Origin: Sepiola atlantica
Lineage: Eukaryota > Mollusca > Cephalopoda > Sepiida > Sepiolidae
Assembly: GCA_963556195.1 (NCBI GenBank)
Contig: CAUVYP010001208.1
Span: forward strand, 4,340,001 to 4,404,000
Length of the DNA: 64,000 nucleotides
Reading direction: 5' to 3'
A program made the position numbers and the translations under genes. Below are positions 37,527-50,174 of this stretch, one piece after another; the stretch's first letter is position 1, and each line of letters opens with the position of its first letter. The notes beneath the pieces were generated by a model. It saw only the letters and a program-made list of their open reading frames with translations, did not search any database and had not been told where the DNA came from.

Positions 37527-39200
37527 TTAGCGCGTTTTAAAGTTGATATCGCTTTTGTTTATAACTTCCACATTTATTCGAATTGTGACACGAAACTTTG
37601 CACAGATTAGCGGAGTCACATTTTCTACTGAAGTACCAACTTTCAGAAGTGCAGCTCTTGTACTGCCGGAGATATGTCGATACAAACTGAATACGTAAAA
37701 CATCAACAAAATTTAGCGCGTTTTAAAGTTGATATCGCTTTTGTTTATAACTTCCACATTTATTCGAATTGTGCAACGAAACTTTGCAGACAGTCGCGGA
37801 GACACATGTTCTACTGAAGTACCAAGTTTCAGAAGTGCAGCTCTTGTACTGCCGGAGATATGTCGATACAAACCGAATACGCAAAACATCAACAAAATTT
37901 AGCGCGTTTTAAAGTTGATATCGCTTTTGTTTATAACTTCCACATTTATTCGAATTGTGCAACGAAACTTTTCACAGATTAGCGGAGTCACACGTTCTAC
38001 GGAAGTACCAAGTTTCAGAAGTGCAGCTCTTGTACTGCCGGAGATATGTCGATACAAACTGAATACGCAAAACATCAACAAAATTTAGCGCGTTTTAAAG
38101 TTGATATCGCTTTTGTTTATAACTTCCACATTTATTCGAATTGTGCAACGAAACTTTGCACAGGTTAGCGGAGTCACATGTTCTACGGAAGTACCAAGTT
38201 TCAGAAGTGCAGCTCTTGTACTGCCGGAGATATGTCGATACAAACTGAATACGCAAAACATCGACAAAATTTAGCGCGTTTTAAAGTTGATATCGCTTTT
38301 GTTTATAACTTCCACATTTATTCGAATTGTGCAACGAAACTTTGCACAGATTAGCGGAGTCACATGTTCTACTGAAGTACCAAGTTTCAGAAGTGCAGCT
38401 CTTGTACTGCCGGAGATATGTCGATACAAACTGAATACGCAAACTATCAACAAAATTTAGTGCGATTTAAAGTTGATATCGCTTTTGTTTATAACTTCAC
38501 CATTCTTTAGAATTGTGCAACGAAACTTTGCAGAGATAAGCGGAGTCACATGCTCTACTGAAGTACCAAGTTTCAGAATTGCAGCTCTTTTACTGCCGGA
38601 GATATGTCGATACAAACTGAATACGCAAAACATCGACAAAATTTAGCGCGTTTTAAAGTTGATATCGCTTTTGTTTATAACTTCCACATTTATTCGAATT
38701 GTGCAACGAAACTTTGCACAGATTAGCGGAGTCACATGTTCTACTGAAGTACCAAGTTTCAGAAGTGCAGCTTTTGTACTGCCGGAGATATGTCGATACA
38801 AACTGAATACGCAAAACATCAACAAAATTTAGCGCGTTTTAAAGTTGATATCGCTTTTGTTTATAACTTCCACATTTATTCGAATTGTGCAACGAAACTT
38901 TTCACAGATTAGCGGAGTCACACGTTCTACGGAAGTACCAAGTTTCAGAAGTGCAGCTCTTGTACTGCCGGAGATATGTCGATACAAACTGAATACGCAA
39001 AACATCAACAAAATTTAGCGCGTTTTAAAGTTGATATCGCTTTTGTTTATAACTTCCACATTTATTCGAATTGTGCAACGAAACTTTGCACAGGTTAGCG
39101 GAGTCACATGTTCTACGGAAGTACGAAGTTTCAGAAGTGCAGCTCTTGTACTGCCGGAGATATGTCGATACAAACTGAATACGCAAAACATCGACAAAAT
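37527..39200 (+). repeat. 9-mer tandem duplication, copy B
   Basis: Second copy of 9-5-1e-6-1x-7-1-1e-6r, offset 1,674 bp, with the same rare marks. One visible difference is gcagcttttgtac in its seventh monomer (copy A: gcagctcttgtac). That mark is also present at 140-325 and 3859-4044, far to the left. Confidence 0.9.
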
Positions 39201-40316
39201 TTAGCGCGTTTTAAAGTTGATATCGCTTTTGTTTATAACTTCCACATTTATTCGAATTGTGCAACGAAACTTTGCACAGATTAGCGGAGTCACATGTTCT
39301 ACTGAAGTACCAAGTTTCAGAAGTGCAGCTCTTGTACTGCCGGAGATATGTCGATACAAACTGAATACGCAAACTATCAACAAAATTTAGTGCGATTTAA
39401 AGTTGATATCGCTTTTGTTTATAACTTCACCATTCTTTAGAATTGTGCAACGAAACTTTGCAGAGATAAGCGGAGTCACATGCTCTACTGAAGTACCAAG
39501 TTTCAGAATTGCAGCTCTTTTACTGCCGGAGATATGTCGATACAAACTGAATACGCAAAACATCGACAAAATTTAGCGCGTTTTAAAGTTGATATCGCTT
39601 TTGTTTATAACTTCCACATTTATTCGAATTGTGCAACGAAACTTTGCACAGATTAGCGGAGTCACATGTTCTACTGAAGTACCAAGTTTCAGAAGTGCAG
39701 CTCTTGTACTGCCGGAGATATGTCGATACAAACTGAATACGCAAAACATCAACAAAATTTAGCGCGTTTTAAAGTTGATATCGCTTTTGTTTATAACTTC
39801 CACATTTATTCGAATTGTGCAACGAAACTTTGCACAGATTAGCGGAGTCACATGTTCTACGGAAGTACCAAGTTTCAGAAGTGCAGCTCTTGTACTGCCG
39901 GAGATATGTCGATACAAACTGAATACGCAAAACATCAACAAAATTTAGCGCGTTTTAAAGTTGATATCGCTTTTGTTTATAACTTCCACATTTATTCGAA
40001 TTGTGCAACGAAACTTTGCACAGATTAGCGGAGTCACATGTTCTACGGAAGTACCAAGTTTCAGAAGTGCAGCTCTTGTACTGCCGGAGATATGTCGATA
40101 CAAACTGAATACGCAAACTATCAACAAAATTTAGTGCGATTTAAAGTTGATATCGCTTTTGTTTATAACTTCACCATTCTTTAGAATTGTGCAACGAAAC
40201 TTTGCAGAGAAAAGCGGAGTCACATGCTCTACTGAAGTACCAAGTTTCAGAAGTGCAGCTCTTTTACTGCCGGAGATATGTCGATACAAACTGAATACGC
40301 AAAACATCAACAAAAT

Positions 40317-41618
40317 TTAGCGCGTTTTAAAGTTGATATCGCTTTTGTTTATAACTTCCACATTTATTCGAATTGTGACACGAAACTTTGCACAGATTAG
40401 CGGAGTCACATTTTCTACTGAAGTACCAAGTTTCAGAAGTGCAGCTCTTGTACTGCCGGAGATATGTCGATACAAACTGAATACGTAAAACATCAACAAA
40501 ATTTAGCGCGTTTTAAAGTTGATATCGCTTTTGTTTATAACTTCCACATTTATTCGAATTGTGCAACGAAACTTTGCAGACAGTCGCGGAGACACATGTT
40601 CTACTGAAGTACCAAGTTTCAGAAGTGCAGCTCTTGTACTGCCGGAGATATGTCGATACAAACCGAATACGCAAAACATCAACAAAATTTAGCGCGTTTT
40701 AAAGTTGATATCGCTTTTGTTTATAACTTCCACATTTATTCGAATTGTGCAACGAAACTTTTCACAGATTAGCGGAGTCACACGTTCTACGGAAGTACCA
40801 AGTTTCAGAAGTGCAGCTCTTGTACTGCCGGAGATATGTCGATACAAACTGAATACGCAAAACATCAACAAAATTTAGCGCGTTTTAAAGTTGATATCGC
40901 TTTTGTTTATAACTTCCACATTTATTCGAATTGTGCAACGAAACTTTGCACAGGTTAGCGGAGTCACATGTTCTACGGAAGTACCAAGTTTCAGAAGTGC
41001 AGCTCTTGTACTGCCGGAGATATGTCGATACAAACTGAATACGCAAAACATCGACAAAATTTAGCGCGTTTTAAAGTTGATATCGCTTTTGTTTATAACT
41101 TCCACATTTATTCGAATTGTGCAACGAAACTTTGCACAGATTAGCGGAGTCACATGTTCTACTGAAGTACCAAGTTTCAGAAGTGCAGCTCTTGTACTGC
41201 CGGAGATATGTCGATACAAACTGAATACGCAAACTATCAACAAAATTTAGTGCGATTTAAAGTTGATATCGCTTTTGTTTATAACTTCACCATTCTTTAG
41301 AATTGTGCAACGAAACTTTGCAGAGATAAGCGGAGTCACATGCTCTACTGAAGTACCAAGTTTCAGAATTGCAGCTCTTTTACTGCCGGAGATATGTCGA
41401 TACAAACTGAATACGCAAAACATCGACAAAATTTAGCGCGTTTTAAAGTTGATATCGCTTTTGTTTATAACTTCCACATTTATTCGAATTGTGCAACGAA
41501 ACTTTGCACAGATTAGCGGAGTCACATGTTCTACTGAAGTACCAAGTTTCAGAAGTGCAGCTCTTGTACTGCCGGAGATATGTCGATACAAACTGAATAC
41601 GCAAAACATCAACAAAAT
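40317..41618 (+). repeat. type 9-led 7-mer module, third copy
   Basis: Order 9-5-1e-6-1x-7-1 repeats the first seven monomers of the 9-mer at 35853. Its type 9 member has ttgtgacacg but not accaactttc. Further copies start at 47943 (same marks) and 49617 (without the 1e mark and without ttgtgacacg). Confidence 0.85.
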
Positions 41619-41804
41619 TTAGCGCGTTTTAAAGTTGATATCGCTTTTGTTTATAACTTCCACATTTATTCGAATTGTGCAACGAAACTTTGCACAGGTT
41701 AGCGGAGTCACATGTTCTACGGAAGTACCAAGTTTCAGAAGTGCAGCTCTTGTACTGCCGGAGATATGTCGATACAAACTGAATACGCAAAACATCAACA
41801 AAAT

Positions 41805-43850
41805 TTAGCGCGTTTTAAAGTTGATATCGCTTTTGTTTATAACTTCCACATTTATTCGAATTGTGCAACGAAACTTTGCAGACAGTCGCGGAGACACATG
41901 TTCTACTGAAGTACCAAGTTTCAGAAGTGCAGCTCTTGTACTGCCGGAGATATGTCGATACAAACCGAATACGCAAAACATCAACAAAATTTAGCGCGTT
42001 TTAAAGTTGATATCGCTTTTGTTTATAACTTCCACATTTATTCGAATTGTGCAACGAAACTTTGCAGACAGTCGCGGAGACACATGTTCTACTGAAGTAC
42101 CAAGTTTCAGAAGTGCAGCTCTTGTACTGCCGGAGATATGTCGATACAAACCGAATACGCAAAACATCAACAAAATTTAGCGCGTTTTAAAGTTGATATC
42201 GCTTTTGTTTATAACTTCCACATTTATTCGAATTGTGCAACGAAACTTTGCACAGATTAGCGGAGTCACATGTTCTACGGAAGTACCAAGTTTCAGAAGT
42301 GCAGCTCTTGTACTGCCGGAGATATGTCGATACAAACTGAATACGCAAAACATCAACAAAATTTAGCGCGTTTTAAAGTTGATATCGCTTTTGTTTATAA
42401 CTTCCACATTTATTCGAATTGTGCAACGAAACTTTGCACAGGTTAGCGGAGTCACATGTTCTACGGAAGTACCAAGTTTCAGATATGCAGCTCTTGTACT
42501 GCCGGAGATATGTCGATACAAACTGAATACGCAAAACATCGACAAAATTTAGCGCGTTTTAAAGTTGATATCGCTTTTGTTTATAACTTCCACATTTATT
42601 CGAATTGTGCAACGAAACTTTGCACAGATTAGCGGAGTCACATGTTCTACTGAAGTACCAAGTTTCAGAAGTACAGCTCTTGTACTGCCGGAGATATGTC
42701 GATACAAACTGAATACGCAAACTATCAACAAAATTTAGTGCGATTTAAAGTTGATATCGCTTTTGTTTATAACTTCACCATTCTTTAGAATTGTGCAACG
42801 AAACTTTGCAGAGATAAGCGGAGTCACATGCTCTACTGAAGTACCAAGTTTCAGAATTGCAGCTCTTTTACTGCCGGAGATATGTCGATACAAACTGAAT
42901 ACGCAAAACATCGACAAAATTTAGCGCGTTTTAAAGTTGATATCGCTTTTGTTTATAACTTCCACATTTATTCGAATTGTGCAACGAAACTTTGCACAGA
43001 TTAGCGGAGTCACATGTTCTACTGAAGTACCAAGTTTCAGAAGTGCAGCTCTTGTACTGCCGGAGATATGTCGATACAAACTGAATACGCAAAACATCAA
43101 CAAAATTTAGCGCGTTTTAAAGTTGATATCGCTTTTGTTTATAACTTCCACATTTATTCGAATTGTGCAACGAAACTTTGCACAGATTAGCGGAGTCACA
43201 TGTTCTACGGAAGTACCAAGTTTAAGAAGTGCAGCTCTTGTACTGCCGGAGATATGTCGATACAAACTGAATACGCAAACTATCAACAAAATTTAGTGCG
43301 ATTTAAAGTTGATATCGCTTTTGTTTATAACTTCACCATTCTTTAGAATTGTGCAACGAAACTTTGCAGAGATAAGCGGAGTCACATGCTCTACTGAAGT
43401 ACTAAGTTTCAGAAGTGCAGCTCTTTTACTGCCGGAGATATGTCGATACAAACTGAATACGCAAAACATCGACAAAATTTAGCGCGTTTTAAAGTTGATA
43501 TCGCTTTTGTTTATAACTTCCACATTTATTCGAATTGTGCAACGAAACTTTGCACAGATTAGCGGAGTCACATGTTCTACTGAAGTACCAAGTTTCAGAA
43601 GTGCAGCTCTTGTACTGCCGGAGATATGTCGATACAAACTGAATACGCAAAACATCAACAAAATTTAGCGCGTTTTAAAGTTGATATCGCTTTTGTTTAT
43701 AACTTCCACATTTATTCGAATTGTGCAACGAAACTTTGCACAGATTAGCGGAGTCACATGTTCTACGGAAGTACCAAGTTTCAGAAGTGCAGCTCTTGTA
43801 CTGCCGGAGATATGTCGATACAAACTGAATACGCAAAACATCAACAAAAT
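41805..43850 (+). repeat. 11-mer of the 5-5 module
   Basis: Order 5-5-1-6y-1xv-7-1-1x-7-1-1, 2,046 bp. Rare marks are gtttaagaagtgc in the second 1x (about 43221) and agtactaag in the second type 7 (about 43400). Both recur in the next block at about 45637 and 45819, two monomers further along than expected, which exposes a later insertion of two monomers there. Confidence 0.88.
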
Positions 43851-46268
43851 TTAGCGCGTTTTAAAGTTGATATCGCTTTTGTTTATAACTTCCACATTTA
43901 TTCGAATTGTGCAACGAAACTTTGCAGACAGTCGCGGAGACACATGTTCTACTGAAGTACCAAGTTTCAGAAGTGCAGCTCTTGTACTGCCGGAGATATG
44001 TCGATACAAACCGAATACGCAAAACATCAACAAAATTTAGCGCGTTTTAAAGTTGATATCGCTTTTGTTTATAACTTCCACATTTATTCGAATTGTGCAA
44101 CGAAACTTTGCAGACAGTCGCGGAGACACATGTTCTACTGAAGTACCAAGTTTCAGAAGTGCAGCTCTTGTACTGCCGGAGATATGTCGATACAAACCGA
44201 ATACGCAAAACATCAACAAAATTTAGCGCGTTTTAAAGTTGATATCGCTTTTGTTTATAACTTCCACATTTATTCGAATTGTGCAACGAAACTTTGCACA
44301 GATTAGCGGAGTCACATGTTCTACGGAAGTACCAAGTTTCAGAAGTGCAGCTCTTGTACTGCCGGAGATATGTCGATACAAACTGAATACGCAAAACATC
44401 AACAAAATTTAGCGCGTTTTAAAGTTGATATCGCTTTTGTTTATAACTTCCACATTTATTCGAATTGTGCAACGGAACTTTGCACAGGTTAGCGGAGTCA
44501 CATGTTCTACGGAAGTACCAAGTTTCAGATATGCAGCTCTTGTACTGCCGGAGATATGTCGATACAAACTGAATACGCAAAACATCGACAAAATTTAGCG
44601 CGTTTTAAAGTTGATATCGCTTTTGTTTATAACTTCCACATTTATTCGAATTGTGCAACGAAACTTTGCACAGATTAGCGGAGTCACATGTTCTACTGAA
44701 GTACCAAGTTTCAGAAGTACAGCTCTTGTACTGCCGGAGATATGTCGATACAAACTGAATACGCAAACTATCAACAAAATTTAGTGCGATTTAAAGTTGA
44801 TATCGCTTTTGTTTATAACTTCACCATTCTTTAGAATTGTGCAACGAAACTTTGCAGAGATAAGCGGAGTCACATGCTCTACTGAAGTACCAAGTTTCAG
44901 AATTGCAGCTCTTTTACTGCCGGAGATATGTCGATACAAACTGAATACGCAAAACATCGACAAAATTTAGCGCGTTTTAAAGTTGATATCGCTTTTGTTT
45001 ATAACTTCCACATTTATTCGAATTGTGCAACGAAACTTTGCACAGATTAGCGGAGTCACATGTTCTACTGAAGTACCAAGTTTCAGAAGTGCAGCCTTTG
45101 TACTGCCGGAGATATGTCGATACAAACTGAATACGCAAAACATCAACAAAATTTAGCGCGTTTTAAAGTTGATATCGCTTTTGTTTATAACTTCCACATT
45201 TATTCGAATTGTGCAACGAAACTTTGCACAGATTAGCGGAGTCACATGTTCTACGGAAGTACCAAGTTTCAGAAGTGCAGCTCTTGTACTGCCGGAGATA
45301 TGTCGATACAAACTGAATACGCAAACTATCAACAAAATTTAGTGCGATTTAAAGTTGATATCGCTTTTGTTTATAACTTCACCATTCTTTAGAATTGTGC
45401 AACGAAACTTTGCAGAGATTAGCGGAGTCACATGTTCTACTGAAGTACCAAGTTTCAGAAGTGCAGCTCTTGTACTGCCGGAGATATGTCGATACAAACT
45501 GAATACGCAAAACATCAACAAAATTTAGCGCGTTTTAAAGTTGATATCGCTTTTGTTTATAACTTCCACATTTATTCGAATTGTGCAACGAAACTTTGCA
45601 CAGATTAGCGGAGTCACATGTTCTACGGAAGTACCAAGTTTAAGAAGTGCAGCTCTTGTACTGCCGGAGATATGTCGATACAAACTGAATACGCAAACTA
45701 TCAACAAAATTTAGTGCGATTTAAAGTTGATATCGCTTTTGTTTATAACTTCACCATTCTTTAGAATTGTGCAACGAAACTTTGCAGAGATAAGCGGAGT
45801 CACATGCTCTACTGAAGTACTAAGTTTCAGAATTGCAGCTCTTTTACTGCCGGAGATATGTCGATACAAACTGAATACGCAAAACATCGACAAAATTTAG
45901 CGCGTTTTAAAGTTGATATCGCTTTTGTTTATAACTTCCACATTTATTCGAATTGTGCAACGAAACTTTGCACAGATTAGCGGAGTCACATGTTCTACTG
46001 AAGTACCAAGTTTCAGAAGTGCAGCTCTTGTACTGCCGGAGATATGTCGATACAAACTGAATACGCAAAACATCAACAAAATTTAGCGCGTTTTAAAGTT
46101 GATATCGCTTTTGTTTATAACTTCCACATTTATTCGAATTGTGCAACGAAACTTTGCACAGATTAGCGGAGTCACATGTTCTACGGAAGTACCAAGTTTC
46201 AGAAGTGCAGCTCTTGTACTGCCGGAGATATGTCGATACAAACTGAATACGCAAAACATCAACAAAAT
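43851..46268 (+). repeat. 13-mer of the 5-5 module, with a 2-monomer insertion
   Basis: Order 5-5-1-6y-1xv-7-1-1x-(7/1)-1x-7-1-1, 2,418 bp. Compared with the 11-mer at 41805 it has an extra pair, 1x plus a type 7/type 1 hybrid (45153-45524), before the members carrying gtttaagaagtgc and agtactaag. The hybrid reads caccattctttag on the left and gagattagcgg with catgttctac on the right. A third copy, 46269-47942, ends after nine monomers. Confidence 0.88.
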
Positions 46269-47942
46269 TTAGCGCGTTTTAAAGTTGATATCGCTTTTGT
46301 TTATAACTTCCACATTTATTCGAATTGTGCAACGAAACTTTGCAGACAGTCGCGGAGACACATGTTCTACTGAAGTACCAAGTTTCAGAAGTGCAGCTCT
46401 TGTACTGCCGGAGATATGTCGATACAAACCGAATACGCAAAACATCAACAAAATTTAGCGCGTTTTAAAGTTGATATCGCTTTTGTTTATAACTTCCACA
46501 TTTATTCGAATTGTGCAACGAAACTTTGCAGACAGTCGCGGAGACACATGTTCTACTGAAGTACCAAGTTTCAGAAGTGCAGCTCTTTTACTGCCGGAGA
46601 TATGTCGATACAAACCGAATACGCAAAACATCAACAAAATTTAGCGCGTTTTAAAGTTGATATCGCTTTTGTTTATAACTTCCACATTTATTCGAATTGT
46701 GCAACGAAACTTTGCACAGATTAGCGGAGTCACATGTTCTACGGAAGTACCAAGTTTCAGAAGTGCAGCTCTTGTACTGCCGGAGATATGTCGATACAAA
46801 CTGAATACGCAAAACATCAACAAAATTTAGCGCGTTTTAAAGTTGATATCGCTTTTGTTTATAACTTCCACATTTATTCGAATTGTGCAACGAAACTTTG
46901 CACAGGTTAGCGGAGTCACATGTTCTACGGAAGTACCAAGTTTCAGATATGCAGCTCTTGTACTGCCGGAGATATGTCGATACAAACTGAATACGCAAAA
47001 CATCGACAAAATTTAGCGCGTTTTAAAGTTGATATCGCTTTTGTTTATAACTTCCACATTTATTCGAATTGTGCAACGAAACTTTGCACAGATTAGCGGA
47101 GTCACATGTTCTACTGAAGTACCAAGTTTCAGAAGTACAGCTCTTGTACTGCCGGAGATATGTCGATACAAACTGAATACGCAAACTATCAACAAAATTT
47201 AGTGCGATTTAAAGTTGATATCGCTTTTGTTTATAACTTCACCATTCTTTAGAATTGTGCAACGAAACTTTGCAGAGATAAGCGGAGTCACATGCTCTAC
47301 TGAAGTACCAAGTTTCAGAATTGCAGCTCTTTTACTGCCGGAGATATGTCGATACAAACTGAATACGCAAAACATCGACAAAATTTAGCGCGTTTTAAAG
47401 TTGATATCGCTTTTGTTTATAACTTCCACATTTATTCGAATTGTGCAACGAAACTTTGCACAGATTAGCGGAGTCACATGTTCTACTGAAGTACCAAGTT
47501 TCAGAAGTGCAGCTCTTGTACTGCCGGAGATATGTCGATACAAACTGAATACGCAAAACATCAACAAAATTTAGCGCGTTTTAAAGTTGATATCGCTTTT
47601 GTTTATAACTTCCACATTTATTCGAATTGTGCAACGAAACTTTGCACAGATTAGCGGAGTCACATGTTCTACGGAAGTACCAAGTTTCAGAAGTGCAGCT
47701 CTTGTACTGCCGGAGATATGTCGATACAAACTGAATACGCAAACTATCAACAAAATTTAGTGCGATTTAAAGTTGATATCGCTTTTGTTTATAACTTCAC
47801 CATTCTTTAGAATTGTGCAACGAAACTTTGCAGAGATAAGCGGAGTAACATGCTCTACTGAAGTACCAAGTTTCAGAAGTGCAGCTCTTTTACTGCCGGA
47901 GATATGTCGATACAAACTGAATACGCAAAACATCAACAAAAT
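46269..47942 (+). repeat. 5-5 module, copy before a type 9-led module
   Basis: Order 5-5-1-6y-1xv-7-1-1x-7, followed by type 9 exactly as at 34179-35852. Private changes include gcagctcttttac in its second type 5 monomer, a mark otherwise typical of type 7, which may be a conversion tract. Confidence 0.84.
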
Positions 47943-50174
47943 TTAGCGCGTTTTAAAGTTGATATCGCTTTTGTTTATAACTTCCACATTTATTCGAATT
48001 GTGACACGAAACTTTGCACAGATTAGCGGAGTCACATTTTCTACTGAAGTACCAAGTTTCAGAAGTGCAGCTCTTGTACTGCCGGAGATGTGTCGATACA
48101 AACTGAATACGTAAAACATCAACAAAATTTAGCGCGTTTTAAAGTTGATATCGCTTTTGTTTATAACTTCCACATTTATTCGAATTGTGCAACGAAACTT
48201 TGCAGACAGTCGCGGGGACACATGTTCTACTGAAGTACCAAGTTTCAGAAGTGCAGCTCTTGTACTGCCGGAGATATGTCGATACAAACCGAATACGCAA
48301 AACATCAACAAAATTTAGCGCGTTTTAAAGTTGATATCGCTTTTGTTTATAACTTCCACATTTATTCGAATTGTGCAACGAAACTTTTCACAGATTAGCG
48401 GAGTCACACGTTCTACGGAAGTACCAAGTTTCAGAAGTGCAGCTCTTGTACTGCCGGAGATATGTCGATACAAACTGAATACGCAAAACATCAACAAAAT
48501 TTAGCGCGTTTTAAAGTTGATATCGCTTTTGTTTATAACTTCCACATTTATTCGAATTGTGCAACGAAACTTTGCACAGGTTAGCGGAGTCACATGTTCT
48601 ACGGAAGTACCAAGTTTAAGAAGTGCAGCTCTTGTACTGCCGGAGATATGTCGATACAAACTGAATACGCAAAACATCGACAAAATTTAGCGCGTTTTAA
48701 AGTTGATATCGCTTTTGTTTATAACTTCCACATTTATTCGAATTGTGCAACGAAACTTTGCACAGATTAGCGGAGTCACATGTTCTACTGAAGTACCAAG
48801 TTTCAGAAGTGCAGCTCTTGTACTGCCGGAGATATGTCGATACAAACTGAATACGCAAACTATCAACAAAATTTAGTGCGATTTAAAGTTGATATCGCTT
48901 TTGTTTATAACTTCACCATTCTTTAGAATTGTGCAACGAAACTTTGCAGAGATAAGCGGAGTCACATGCTCTACTGAAGTACCAAGTTTCAGAATTGCAG
49001 CTCTTGTACTGCCGGAGATATGTCGATACAAACTGAATACGCAAAACATCGACAAAATTTAGCGCGTTTTAAAGTTGATATCGCTTTTGTTTATAACTTC
49101 CACATTTATTCGAATGGGGCAACGAAACTTTGCACAGATTAGCGGAGTCACATGTTCTACTGAAGTACCAAGTTTCAGAAGTGCAGCTCTTGTACTGCCG
49201 GAGATATGTCGATACAAACTGAATACGCAAAACATCAACAAAATTTAGCGCGTTTTAAAGTTGATATCGCTTTTGTTTATAACTTCCACATTTATTCGAA
49301 TTGTGCAACGAAACTTTGCACAGATTAGCGGAGTCACATGTTCTACGGAAGTACCAAGTTTCAGAAGTGCAGCTCTTGTACTGCCGGAGATATGTCGATA
49401 CAAACTGAATACGCAAACTATCAACAAAATTTAGTGCGATTTAAAGTTGATATCGCTTTTGTTTATAACTTCACCATTCTTTAGAATTGTGCAACGAAAC
49501 TTTGCAGAGATAAGCGGAGTCACATGCTCTACTGAAGTACCAAGTTTCAGAAGTGCAGCTCTTTTACTGCCGGAGATATGTCGATACAAACTGAATACGC
49601 AAAACATCAACAAAATTTAGCGCGTTTTAAAGTTGATATCGCTTTTGTTTATAACTTCCACATTTATTCGAATTGTGCAACGAAACTTTGCACAGATTAG
49701 CGGAGGCACATTTTCTACTGAAGTACCAAGTTTCAGAAGTGCAGCTCTTGTACTGCCGGAGATATGTCGATACAAACTGAATACGTAAAACATCAACAAA
49801 ATTTAGCGCGTTTTAAAGTTGATATCGCTTTTGTTTATAACTTCCACATTTATTCGAATTGTGCAACGAAACTTTGCAGACAGTCGCGGAGACACATGTT
49901 CTACTGAAGTACCAAGTCTCAGAAGTGCAGCTCTTGTACTGCCGGAGATATGTCGATACAAACCGAATACGCAAAACATCAACAAAATTTAGCGCGTTTT
50001 AAAGTAAATATCGCTTTTGTTTATAACTTCCACATTTATTCGAATTGTGCAACGAAACTTTGCACAGATTAGCGGAGTCACATGTTCTACGGAAGTACCA
50101 AGTTTCAGAAGTGCAGCTCTTGTACTGCCGGAGATATGTCGATACAAACTGAATACGCAAAACATCAACAAAAT

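Larger units (their letters stand above)
34179..50174 (+). repeat. Domain IV: 86 monomers without types 2, 3 and 4
   Basis: Blocks in order: 5x-5-1-6y-1xv-7-1-1x-7; 9-5-1e-6-1x-7-1-1e-6r twice; 1x-7-1-1-1x-7; 9-5-1e-6-1x-7-1-6. Then come 5-5-1-6y-1xv-7-1-1x-7-1-1; 5-5-1-6y-1xv-7-1-1x-(7/1)-1x-7-1-1; and 5-5-1-6y-1xv-7-1-1x-7. Last are 9-5-1e-6-1x-7-1-1x-7 and 9-5-1. No type 2, 3 or 4 monomer occurs from 34176 to 52034, so none lies in this domain. Two modules alternate, one beginning with type 9 and one beginning with a 5-5 pair. Confidence 0.86.
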
